Part shown: positions 51,758 through 59,281 of the stretch, piece after piece | Layout of the letters: each line of letters starts with the position of its first letter | Position numbering within the stretch: position 1 is the first letter of the stretch | DNA from: Paenibacillus sp. J23TS9 | GTDB taxonomy: Bacteria > Bacillota > Bacilli > Paenibacillales > Paenibacillaceae | Direction of reading: 5' to 3' | Assembly (NCBI RefSeq): GCF_018403225.1 | Contig: NZ_BOSG01000001.1 | Coordinates: 868,001-932,000, forward strand | DNA: 64,000 bases | Program-made: the position numbers and the translations under genes | The notes under the pieces: model-generated | The model's input: the letters and a program-made list of their open reading frames with translations, nothing else | Told to the model about the DNA's origin: nothing | The model's database searches: none

Positions 51758-51792
51758 AAACCCAGGTCCGAAGGACTTGGGTTTCTGTTTAA
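51758..51792 (+). terminator. Terminator
   Basis: 12-bp stem AAACCCAGGTCC/GGACTTGGGTTT (one G-T pair) with a GAA loop and CTGTTT after it. Confidence 0.8.
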
Positions 51793-51935
51793 TAGATGAA
51801 ACACCAAGGAGGCAAACACAGAGTTCAGGCGTCGGATGGCTTTATTATTAGGTAGAACTTCATATGAGATTCAAACAATCTTAATGAGTTATATCTTGAA
51901 TGGGGATTGGAAATCGGGGGTTAAACTATAAGACA

Positions 51936-52001
51936 CTCATGGCTGATTCAATGGATGTGAGTGGTTTACGATTGATCTTCTATGTATTAATCAGCCATGA
52001 G
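51936..52001. repeat. Perfect 13-bp inverted repeat with 40-base spacer
   Basis: CTCATGGCTGATT (51936-51948) and its exact complement (51989-52001). It lies just past the 3' end of the peptide gene. There is no T run on either side, so a plain terminator is unlikely. Confidence 0.6.
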
Positions 52002-52020
52002 GTACTGCTTAATTTACTTT

Positions 52021-52146
52021 TTACTTTCCGTCATAGCCTACGCCATGATTTAGAGGTTGGATTCCTGGTGAAGTGGTAGGTGCTGAAACTACACCTGCAC
52101 TAACGATCCCTAGTAACAACAGTGTCGAGAGTAATACATTCTTCAT
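52021..52146 (-). CDS. Secreted signalling pro-peptide (AloP/Phr-like)
   Basis: A 41-residue pro-peptide: MKNVLLSTLLLLGIVSAG start, signal-peptide core, cleavage likely after VVSA, and a C-terminal tail ending NHGVGYDGK. The gene overlaps the 3' end of the TPR receptor gene by 47 bases in another frame, exactly the arrangement of rap-phr and aloR-aloP pairs. GGAGTGATGAAAA provides the ribosome binding site. After export and processing, a short C-terminal peptide would be re-imported by an oligopeptide permease and bind the receptor. The mature form may be the glycine-containing NHGVG region, which recalls the SHGRGG peptide reported for P. polymyxa AloP13. Confidence 0.8.
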   Translation of the reverse strand: MKNVLLSTLLLLGIVSAGVVSAPTTSPGIQPLNHGVGYDGK

Positions 52147-52948
52147 TTTTCATCACTCCTAATAAGTAGTCTTGTAAAACGTTGTAGTACTTTTCGAGAT
52201 GTTCCGGCAAAGCGCGCGGTCTGCATATCTCAAAAAGTGCAGTTGATTTTTTAAACTGCTTGTCATCTCCAATTTTATCAGAAAAAATCAATGCTTGTAT
52301 AGTGGAATTTAAGGCAAGTTCAAAATGACTTCTTTTATAATAATAAATGGATAGTAGATGGAGAATAGAAAGATAATAAGTACAGTCTGTTGAACTCAAT
52401 TCTTCATATCGAATACTCGTTACATAATCCGACAGAGATTCAATGATCTTATCTACATCAATATTATTCGTATTCGCACATTCTAAAATAGTAATTAAGC
52501 CTGGCAGCGTTTCAGAAGGGTATTTCTGAATAAATGCAGCATATTCCTCTAAAATATTTGTTTTTCCCGATAAAATATCGATCGTATATAAATTAGCTAT
52601 CGCAAAAAATTTAAAGTCGTCGACGATTTTCTTATTACTTTCGCTTCCGTCGGAGAATAGATGGAGATGTTTATAATTCTCAATGCACATTTTAGCTTCT
52701 CTATAATGCTTTTTCTTCTGGTAAGCCACACCTTTCATGAGATTACCGTAGCCTATATAATAAACCAAAGGTTTTTCCATAAAAGGAATGGGTATTTCTG
52801 CATTTTCCTTGAAAGGACTATACACTTTATCCAGTAGTTTGTCTGCCAAAACGATGAGGTTATCCCAATTTTCAAGAGAATGAGCCATACGAAGCGTCGC
52901 TACTAAAAAATCTACGCTGTTTTTAATCTGTGTTAACTCCGTTTCCAA
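52100..52948 (-). CDS. TPR peptide-receptor protein 1 (AloR/Rap-like, no HTH)
   Basis: A 282-residue all-helical protein of the RRNPP-like TPR group found in Paenibacillus. Helical pairs include TLRMAHSLENWDNLIVLADK, KPLVYYIGYGNLMKGVAYQK, KKHYREAKMCIENYKHL, DDFKFFAIANLYTIDILSG and YYLSILHLLSIYYYKRSHF. There is no N-terminal DNA-binding domain, so the output must be protein binding, as in Rap proteins. It starts METELTQIK with GGAGGAGAA upstream. The 3' end overlaps the pro-peptide gene by 47 bases. It is a tandem duplicate of the next receptor. Confidence 0.8.
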   Translation of the reverse strand: METELTQIKNSVDFLVATLRMAHSLENWDNLIVLADKLLDKVYSPFKENAEIPIPFMEKPLVYYIGYGNLMKGVAYQKKKHYREAKMCIENYKHLHLFSDGSESNKKIVDDFKFFAIANLYTIDILSGKTNILEEYAAFIQKYPSETLPGLITILECANTNNIDVDKIIESLSDYVTSIRYEELSSTDCTYYLSILHLLSIYYYKRSHFELALNSTIQALIFSDKIGDDKQFKKSTALFEICRPRALPEHLEKYYNVLQDYLLGVMKNEECITLDTVVTRDR

Positions 52949-53074
52949 ATGTTTCTCCTCCCTTAATCTTTCATATCATGAGTCTATATGTTAATTAAAG
53001 GTAGGTCAATTAGTAGGAGGATAATTTAAGGGTTCGTTGTTTTTACTCGGAGCATCCCGAAAGTTACCAGTGCT

Positions 53075-53146
53075 TTACATGGTAATCATCAAGCCATCAC
53101 TAAGAATTCTTAACGATAAGACTGTCTAGAGAAAAACCTTCTTCAT
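53075..53146 (-). pseudogene. Decayed pro-peptide gene of receptor 2
   Basis: ATG 53146 lies 47 bases from the end of receptor 2, the same offset as the intact peptide gene has in receptor 1. It reads MKKVFL, then TAG at 53126-53128, then TVLSLRILSDG and a stop. In the aligned intact gene the stop codon position is TCG (Ser), so one C-to-A change explains the loss. The hydrophobic signal-like text after the stop supports common ancestry, though the overlap with receptor coding sequence also constrains it. Confidence 0.6.
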
Positions 53147-53945
53147 CACGAATCACTCCGAACAGATAGTTCTTTAAGATTGAGTTATAGCGCTCCAGTT
53201 GTTGTGATGAGGCATGTGATCTAAATTCTTCATGGAGAGCAACTGCCTTCTTAAAATGTTGATCATCATTCGTTTTATCGGAGGATTCCAAATATTTCAA
53301 GTTATACTCTATAGCATCTTGATATCTTTTATTTTTGAAGTTATAAATGGCTAATAAGTAAAAAATTGTGAAATAGTATGATCTTTTATCAGAATTTATC
53401 TCATCATCAACATAATGAAGGACGAACTCTAGTAATGGAACTATTTCTTCATCAACCTCAATGTTATGGGCAATCGCATGCTCTAAAATGGTAATAAAAC
53501 CTGGCAATATTTCGCTTGGATATCGTTGGATAAACTGAGCATAATCATCCAAATTCCTGTTGTCGCCAGATAAAATGCGGATTGAAAAACGATTGGCTTC
53601 AGCAAAGAATTTGAAACTGTCAACGATGCTGTTGCTCTTTTCGCTGCCATCTGAAAACAAGCTAAGGTCTTTGTAGATCTCGATACATAATAAAGCTTCT
53701 TTGTATAACTTTTTCTTTTGTAAAGACAATCCCTTCATCAGACTGCTAAAACCTAAGTAATAAACCAATGGTTTTTGCAGATAAGGCTTTCCGCGCGGGT
53801 CATCGTTATACATATTGAGAGCCAAGTCGTATAGAACATCCGATAGTCTGATTAGATTGTCCCAATTCTTAAACGAATGAGCCATGCGGAGCAGCGTTGT
53901 AAGCGTGTCTGGACTCGTATCGATGGAATCGGCAGTTTCTTTCAT
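53100..53945 (-). CDS. TPR peptide-receptor protein 2 (AloR/Rap-like, orphan)
   Basis: A 281-residue paralogue of the receptor at 52100-52948, with the same order of helices and nearly the same length (TLLRMAHSFKNWDNLIRLSD, KPLVYYLGFSSLMKGLSLQK, DSFKFFAEANRFSIRILSG, QRYPSEILPGFITILEHA). It also lacks an HTH. A GGAGG site precedes the ATG. There is 150 bases between the two receptors. The peptide gene expected at its 3' end carries a stop codon, so this receptor may listen to peptides from elsewhere, or may be free-running. Confidence 0.8.
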   Translation of the reverse strand: MKETADSIDTSPDTLTTLLRMAHSFKNWDNLIRLSDVLYDLALNMYNDDPRGKPYLQKPLVYYLGFSSLMKGLSLQKKKLYKEALLCIEIYKDLSLFSDGSEKSNSIVDSFKFFAEANRFSIRILSGDNRNLDDYAQFIQRYPSEILPGFITILEHAIAHNIEVDEEIVPLLEFVLHYVDDEINSDKRSYYFTIFYLLAIYNFKNKRYQDAIEYNLKYLESSDKTNDDQHFKKAVALHEEFRSHASSQQLERYNSILKNYLFGVIRDEEGFSLDSLIVKNS

Positions 53946-54228
53946 ATGTAATAACCTCCTTAATATTCCACTAGCTGAGTATATATGTAAATGTAATAGT
54001 GGTCAATTAATCTGAAGGACCAGTGAAGGAAAGCAGTGATTTGGCATATACATAACAAATAAAACCAAATTGCCAGTGAGAATTGCATCTCAAAAAGTAT
54101 TGTTACTTTCTTCAGAGATCATGAAGTGTTACAATTTCGACAGTCTGGATCATATAGGATCTGAAACATGACTGAATCATTCACGTATATACTAAATAAT
54201 CATTTGTACCATATGGGGGGAAGCATCA

Positions 54229-54630
54229 GTGTCAAATCAAGGATCTACAACGCGAGGGGCTTTAATTTGGTCAGGAAGAAAATGTACAATTTTTGGCTTG
54301 CCACTTTCATTTACGAAGTACTTTGTATACGAAAAAAGATTGGTAACGAGACGGGGATTCTTTTCAATAGTAGAGGATGAGTTGGATTTTTATAAAGTAC
54401 TTGATAAGAGTATTGTTTTACCATTTTGGCAGCGTGTATTTGGATGTGGTTCGATTCATTTAAATGTTGCCGATGTCGATACACCTATAAAAATACTCGA
54501 GTCGGTAAAGAAACCACGTGAAGTATATGAACATATTGATAGTATTGTTACGAGTCTTGCAGGTAATAATCCAATGCGCACAGCAGCCAGTATTCTAGGG
54601 TCTGTAAATCAAGGTGAATTTTTTAATTAG
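54229..54630 (+). CDS. Bacterial PH-domain-like protein
   Basis: A 133-residue cytoplasmic protein with the beta-barrel pattern of the bacterial PH domain (bPH_2, YdbS/YdbT-like): ALIWSGRKCTIFGLPLSFTKYFVY, KRLVTRRGFFSIVEDELDFYK and GCGSIHLNVADVDTPIKILES (motifs shown in parts). The C-terminal tail includes PREVYEHIDSIV. No membrane segment, unlike YdbS. GTG 54229 follows GGGGGGAAG. It stands alone. Function unknown. Confidence 0.75.
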   Translation: MSNQGSTTRGALIWSGRKCTIFGLPLSFTKYFVYEKRLVTRRGFFSIVEDELDFYKVLDKSIVLPFWQRVFGCGSIHLNVADVDTPIKILESVKKPREVYEHIDSIVTSLAGNNPMRTAASILGSVNQGEFFN

Positions 54631-54752
54631 GTCATTCAAAATGATTCCCCTATGTTCAAAGCGAATAGCCACAATGATTAAAGCCATTCAGTATGTTTAG
54701 GCTGCAAGGAAGATCGATCAAGTAAACCAGCAGTCATCCAATAAACAAGAAG

Positions 54753-54793
54753 AAGCCTCCAAAACCATTAAGTGAAATGGATTTGGAGGCTTT
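54753..54793 (+). terminator. Terminator
   Basis: AAGCCTCCAAA-ACCATT and complement with AAGTGA loop; T-rich tail. Confidence 0.8.
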
Positions 54794-54901
54794 ATGTTCT
54801 AATGAATAAAGCCCAGGAAAAACCCTGGAGTAGTAAATCATTGACGATTGCGTTTGTATGACAGGACAAACAGGAGGCCGCCAAATACCACGTAGAGAAG
54901 A

Positions 54902-55180
54902 ATGCTGATAAGTTCTACCTTTTTAATGAAGAGTGGACAAGAACGAATTAGACGTTGTGCACCGCTAGATTTAGCACTCAGTGAACGAGCAAAGATTAAA
55001 TTCTACAAATACCATATGTGGGATTTGGATAGCGAGCCAAAACCACATTTACTGAGTTTGTGTCCAGAACAAGTCATCCAATTTGAAGTAACCGCCGAGT
55101 CATTTATGCCGGAGCAAATTGTAACCTGGACAAGGAAGAACCCTTGGACATTTGTTAGGGATTGGGGAGACCTGTCGTAG
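54902..55180 (+). CDS. Hypothetical protein, probably truncated at its 5' end
   Basis: 92 codons from ATG 54902. Residues from about 30 on (AKIKFYKYHMWDLDSEPKPH, LLSLCPEQVIQFEVTAESFM, TWTRKNPWTFVRDWGD) look like true protein, whereas the first 25 residues do not. There is no ribosome binding site before the ATG. On the opposite strand just upstream (54842-54916) another frame reads as the end of a small membrane protein, so a rearrangement joint probably lies near 54910-54930. Family not recognised. Confidence 0.4.
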   Translation: MLISSTFLMKSGQERIRRCAPLDLALSERAKIKFYKYHMWDLDSEPKPHLLSLCPEQVIQFEVTAESFMPEQIVTWTRKNPWTFVRDWGDLS

Positions 55181-55215
55181 AGTATTCATTATAACTTTCA
55201 TTTAAATCAAGCTTT

Positions 55216-55254
55216 ATGAGCCTGTAGTGTAGAAATTCACTATGGGCTTGTTTT
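55216..55254 (+). terminator. Terminator
   Basis: GAGCCTGTAGTG and CACTATGGGCTTG pair around TAGAAATT, followed by TTTT. Confidence 0.7.
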
Positions 55255-55376
55255 ACCTTTTAAATGAAGATACATAGCAAAATAATTACTATATTAAGTG
55301 GAAGAAACGCTGTACGAGAGTCAAGCATGTTGATAAGATCGGCTCAAAAAAATACCAATTTATAGGAGTTAACACG

Positions 55377-55973
55377 ATGATAAATAAGAATAGGGTTTCA
55401 GGTAGAAACAGCCGTGGAAGTTCTCAGGTTAGACTGGAAGGTGAACAAACGATGCCAGAACAGCTTCAAAGTGAAAATGAGTCGACAAGTATTAAGCATC
55501 CGGCAGAAGAAATTCAAGTTCATGAAGAGACAGGGCAAGAACAAGCCCAACAGGAAGAGCAAGTATTGGTTAAGGAAGAATCAACCCCAGCTGAGTTAGT
55601 CAATGAGAACTCAGAGGAAAAACCAATTATTCAAGAAGTACAGGAGATCGTGCTTGAACAAGGGGATGGCGAACAGCAGCAAGAAGTTGCGGCACAGCCG
55701 GAAGCGATATTAAATGAAGCAAATTTACAAGAGTTACAACAAGAACTGAATGAGGGCAATGAAGAGATGCCATTCGTCATTGAAGATATCGTAAAGCCGG
55801 GGAAATTCGGAGTAACCAACAGCCAAATGATCCCAGCAATTAAGCAAGTGATTGCGGATGGGTCAGTCGAAAAGCTGAGGATGCTTCGCTCCATGTACCT
55901 GTATTCATTTGAAAATACACTAAGGTATCTGAAGAAGTCGGAACGGGAATTCATTCAAAATAACCTGAAATAG
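55377..55973 (+). CDS. Acidic Glu/Gln-rich protein of unknown function
   Basis: A 198-residue protein. Residues about 20-130 are disordered and rich in Glu and Gln (EEIQVHEETGQEQAQQEE and similar). The last 60 residues are a compact helical domain: FGVTNSQMIPAIKQVIADGS, EKLRMLRSMYLYSFENTLRY. There is no signal peptide. ATG 55377 follows TAGGAG. A perfect terminator begins right at the stop codon. The C-terminal domain may bind a partner, with the acidic tail acting as a spacer or DNA mimic, but that is only a guess. It is the last gene before the recombinase region and could belong to the mobile element. Confidence 0.65.
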   Translation: MINKNRVSGRNSRGSSQVRLEGEQTMPEQLQSENESTSIKHPAEEIQVHEETGQEQAQQEEQVLVKEESTPAELVNENSEEKPIIQEVQEIVLEQGDGEQQQEVAAQPEAILNEANLQELQQELNEGNEEMPFVIEDIVKPGKFGVTNSQMIPAIKQVIADGSVEKLRMLRSMYLYSFENTLRYLKKSEREFIQNNLK

Positions 55974-56019
55974 AACAAGCCGGAGCGTGGAATGGTCATG
56001 CGCTCCGGCTTGTTTTTAT
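55974..56019. terminator. Terminator between the acidic-protein gene and a small minus-strand gene
   Basis: 14-bp perfect stem AACAAGCCGGAGCG and complement around a 13-base loop, then TTTTTA. Confidence 0.9.
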
Positions 56020-56023
56020 TTTG

Positions 56024-56197
56024 TTAAGTTTTCTGCTTGTCTTGCGTAGAATGATGCACTTTGGGGAGAGGTATGTCTATCTCGGCCTTGACTCGGGCAG
56101 TTTGGCTCAACATCTCACCCACATGCTCATGAAACTGCCGCAACGCTTTGCCAGAGGGCCGATTAACTTCTTTGATTACATATTCACATTTCTTCAT
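56024..56197 (-). CDS. 57-residue small protein divergent from the recombinase
   Basis: ATG 56197 on the minus strand has AGAGGCG upstream and encodes 57 residues: MKKCEYVIKEVNRPSGKALR, then QFHEHVGEMLSQTARVKAEI and a basic tail. The helical middle (HEHVGEMLSQTARVKAE) has the balance of a real small protein. It runs to a strong hairpin. It is placed just upstream of and divergent to the serine recombinase, a position where regulatory or directionality proteins of such elements can occur; no homology supports that. Family unrecognised. Confidence 0.55.
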   Translation of the reverse strand: MKKCEYVIKEVNRPSGKALRQFHEHVGEMLSQTARVKAEIDIPLPKVHHSTQDKQKT

Positions 56198-56309
56198 AAA
56201 TTACGCCTCTAAAATTTTACAGTTGTCATATTTGATGATGTGTCATCAAAAATACTCAACATTCTATTTGGAAGGCGGCAAAAATTTCAGGCTTGGAGTA
56301 GAAACTATT

Positions 56310-57820
56310 ATGGAAAGCAAAACAATTAAGCACGTAGCTGTCTATTTAAGAAAATCTCGTGATGATGGTGAATTTGAAGACGTTCTCTCGAAGCATAGGG
56401 ATACCCTTCTGGCCTTCTTCGAGAATCGAAATTGGACCTATAGGCTATTTGAAGAAGTGGTCTCTGGTGAAAAGATAGAGTCCCGGAAGGAAATGCTGAA
56501 GTTGTTACTTCGGCATGTTGAAGACCAACTCTATGATGGAGTAGTGGTCATGGATATTGACCGTTTAGGGCGTGGAGAAAATAAGGATTGGGCACTCATA
56601 AAAGATACGTTTTTGAACTCCGAGACGGTAATCATTACACCGAACAAGATATATGATCTGGAAATAGACAATGATGATGTATCCTTTGATTTCATGTCCA
56701 TTTTTGCCCGAATAGAGTACAAAACGATTAAGCGAAGAATGAAGCAGGGCAAAGAGGCTGGGGCGAAGAAAGGCATGTGGACAAACGGAAAGCCACCATT
56801 TCCATACTATTATGATAAGAACACAAGGTCGGTACTGGTGGATGAAACGAAGCGTCCGATTTACCGAGCGATTGTAGAGAAATATCTTAATGGAACAAAC
56901 TTGGGACATATCGCCATTTGGTTGACGGATAACAAGATACCCACGCCATACAACATTAAGCCGGATGGAAAGAACAAGGGCTGGTCAAATATTACGGTTC
57001 AAAGATTGCTGGCAAGCGAAATCCATTTGGGTTACATCACTTATGGTAAAACCCGTTCCAAGCGTGGTCAGGTGGAGCTTGTACCCGAAGAAGAGCGGAT
57101 TAAAGTCATGGGAACACATGAAAAGCTGAAAACACCGGAAGAACATGAAGCGATTATAGAGCGGCTGCTTAAGAACAGAATGCTGAACCCGAATTCTAGG
57201 AGGAGTATTTTTCCGTTGTCAGCTTGTTGTATTGTGAGAAGTGCGGTTCACGGATGAGATTCCGAGTGGGGGAGAACAAGAAGCAGGGGCAGCACTGGAA
57301 TGCACTGTGCTATCACCAGTATAAAGATGGCAGCAAATGTGAGCAGCGTGGCAAGGTAATGGATGCCGATTTTTTCAATGCTCTGTATGATCGGATTATT
57401 CATGTAGACCCGGATATATTACGAGAAATTGAACTGCATGGAAGTAGGTACAATGATACACAGGTCATTATCGAGGTCAAAGAGCAGGAATTGAAAAAGC
57501 TGAAGCGGGCATTGGACAAGTTGCATGAATCGTATGAAGAGGACATGATAACGAAACATGTGTTTTTGGAACGTAAAGCTATCCGGTCTAAGCAGATACA
57601 GAAACTGGAGGAAGAGTTAAAGGATTTGCGGAAGGTTGTAGTAGATGAAGGGAATTATCCGACTGTTGATCAGATATATGAACGGATAGGGGAGTTTAGG
57701 GAGTTGTGGAGTGTTGCGGTGACGAGTGAAGAGAAGAATCGAGCGTTGAAGAAACTGGTGGAGCGGATTATTTATGATCTGGAAGGGAACCGGGTGGAGT
57801 TGACGGTTTGTTATAAATGA
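56310..57820 (+). pseudogene. Large serine recombinase, broken by one frameshift
   Basis: The N-terminal resolvase domain starts KHVAVYLRKSRDDGEFEDV with the catalytic Ser in YLRKSRD, continues VVMDIDRLGRG and the helix ARIEYKTIKRRMKQGKEAGA, then the recombinase domain (GTNLGHIAIWLTDNKIPTP). The frame ends at 57257, but homology passes at about 57218-57224 into another frame as LLYCEKCGSRMRFRVG, the zinc ribbon, followed by a long coiled-coil to 57820. Together the two frames make a standard protein of about 500 residues. One missing base (CAGGCTTG to CAGCTTG type) explains it. ATG 56310 with GGAG 12 bases upstream is the likely start. It marks a mobile element. Confidence 0.88.
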
Positions 57821-57838
57821 AGATTAATACATTTTACA

Positions 57839-57868
57839 CAAACATATGTTCTGAATGTATGCTAAAAT
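57839..57868 (+). promoter_or_regulatory. SOS (LexA) box and extended -10 promoter
   Basis: CAAACATATGTTCT at 57839-57852 matches the Gram-positive LexA/DinR consensus CGAACATATGTTCG at 12 of 14 bases. It is followed by the extended -10 element TATGCTAAAAT (57859-57868... TG-n-TAAAAT), with the box covering the -35 position. The promoter reads towards the 32-residue ORF and the defence genes. Confidence 0.6.
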
Positions 57869-57918
57869 TATTACATATTGAGCTAATGGTAAGAAAATCT
57901 ATGAATGGAGGTATTGGT

Positions 57919-58017
57919 ATGGTCGACACCATTACAAAAAGTAATTATTATTTGATTGGTTTGCTTGTAGATGATGCAACTACTGATCAGCTTCTCAGAA
58001 TTGCAACCTTATCCTAG
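57919..58017 (+). CDS. 32-residue small ORF under the SOS-type promoter
   Basis: ATG 57919 lies six bases after GGAGGT and encodes MVDTITKSNYYLIGLLVDD followed by ATTDQLLRIATLS. The frame is open further back to 57817, but the internal ATG has the only good site. There is a mildly hydrophobic centre and no clear membrane helix. The strong ribosome binding site and SOS-type promoter suggest a DNA-damage-induced small protein, possibly a regulator or toxin-like peptide of the island. No homologue recognised. Confidence 0.5.
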   Translation: MVDTITKSNYYLIGLLVDDATTDQLLRIATLS

Positions 58018-58183
58018 AACATGGAAGCGGTAGTTTGCGAGAGCCACTAAAGAAGAAGAATGTATAAAATAGAAGGGATTTGAATATATTTGTCGAAATA
58101 TTCCTAGTACTATAACCCCTTGTGTGTCGGAGGAAATGGATTAATGCAAATTTGTAAAAATAATTTGTGTAGAGGAATAGACA

Positions 58184-59281
58184 ATGAATAATCAAAGCAA
58201 AGCTGCTGTAAATGCTGGTGTTCATGGTTCGACGGGCACTGAATTTCAAAAACATTGTGCATTATACTTTTTGTTCGAAAAGTATAATGATTTAAAAGAT
58301 AGAAAGTACTTTATTTGTATAGAACATCATGATGATTTTTTGTTTTGTTATCAAAATAGTGATGAGCTTATTTCTTCTATTGACTCTTATCAAGCAAAGA
58401 AGTCTTCTGAAAAGTGGGAAATGAGTGGCTTATATGAATTACTTAGAAAAATGACTGGAGTAGGCTTATCACTGAATGCAGATAGTATGCCTAAAGTAAA
58501 TAACTATACACATAACTTAGAGTTCATAACTAACAACTCTATACAATTAAGTAATGGTCTTAGAGGAAAAGGTAAGAATAAAAGTATAACTATTAACGAG
58601 AGTAATAGTAGGTTGAAATTTACTGATCTAGATACTGAGATTACAAATAAAATTGAAGCAGAATTAACAAAATTGTTAGGTAAGGATTTAGAAGGTTTAA
58701 AGGAATTAAATAATGTTTCATTAGCCTATATTGATTTTCCAAAGAAAAGCGCTGGGCAAAAGGATTCTCTAGTTGGACTGCTCAGTAGAATATTTGGAGA
58801 AAAGGTCAGTGATCATAGAGCTGCTGTAGATGCTCTGCTGCTTCTATTTAGAGATGTAGAAAACACTTTAAACCAAGGCAATGTTGTGAAGTTAATGGAT
58901 GAATCAAAACGTGTTAGTTCTGCAAGTATTAATGATGCTATTGATATAATTACTACAAAAACGATGGCATTTGATTTGTGGCGAAATGAGGAAAAAGAAG
59001 TCTGTAGAAATCTGGAAATTTCCATTCCAGATAAGAGTGAGTTTAAGCTGAATTTTATTAATAGCTTTGATAGATTTAAAGATTATCGACAAGTTGAACA
59101 TAAAAAAATACTCTCCTTTGTTAAGGAGAATAGTAATATAATGTATCGCTTTACTGTAGAGACTGATTGTATTTTAGAATTATATCAAATGTTTCGAAAG
59201 AACATAAGTTCTCAATTGTCAGAGCTAAGTATAAAAGCAGCTATTTATGCTGCATATATAGAAGTAAGGGGACAATTATGA
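58184..59281 (+). CDS. lmuA: DUF4297 (Cap4-like) nuclease, Lamassu LmuA-type effector
   Basis: A 365-residue protein. The N-terminal DUF4297 domain begins HGSTGTEFQKHCALYFLFEKY and carries PD-(D/E)xK-type residues: E47 and D50-D51 in CIEHHDDFLFC, and Q70-x-K72 in DSYQAKKSS. The C-terminal two-thirds is helical. DUF4297 plus an SMC-like ATPase is the original two-gene definition of the anti-phage system Lamassu, in which the ATPase senses DNA ends or structures and the nuclease degrades DNA. The start at 58184 follows AGAGGA. The stop overlaps the ATPase start as ATGA. Base composition is much more AT-rich than in the host part. Confidence 0.8.
   Translation: MNNQSKAAVNAGVHGSTGTEFQKHCALYFLFEKYNDLKDRKYFICIEHHDDFLFCYQNSDELISSIDSYQAKKSSEKWEMSGLYELLRKMTGVGLSLNADSMPKVNNYTHNLEFITNNSIQLSNGLRGKGKNKSITINESNSRLKFTDLDTEITNKIEAELTKLLGKDLEGLKELNNVSLAYIDFPKKSAGQKDSLVGLLSRIFGEKVSDHRAAVDALLLLFRDVENTLNQGNVVKLMDESKRVSSASINDAIDIITTKTMAFDLWRNEEKEVCRNLEISIPDKSEFKLNFINSFDRFKDYRQVEHKKILSFVKENSNIMYRFTVETDCILELYQMFRKNISSQLSELSIKAAIYAAYIEVRGQL

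Noticed and set aside
51838..51933. 31-codon frame after AAGGAGG near 51805
   Set aside because: The ribosome binding site is about 25 bases from the ATG, too far to support translation.
53100..53160. Idea that receptor 2 has an intact peptide gene in some other frame
   Set aside because: All three minus-strand frames past the receptor end were read; none gives a signal peptide longer than six codons before a stop.
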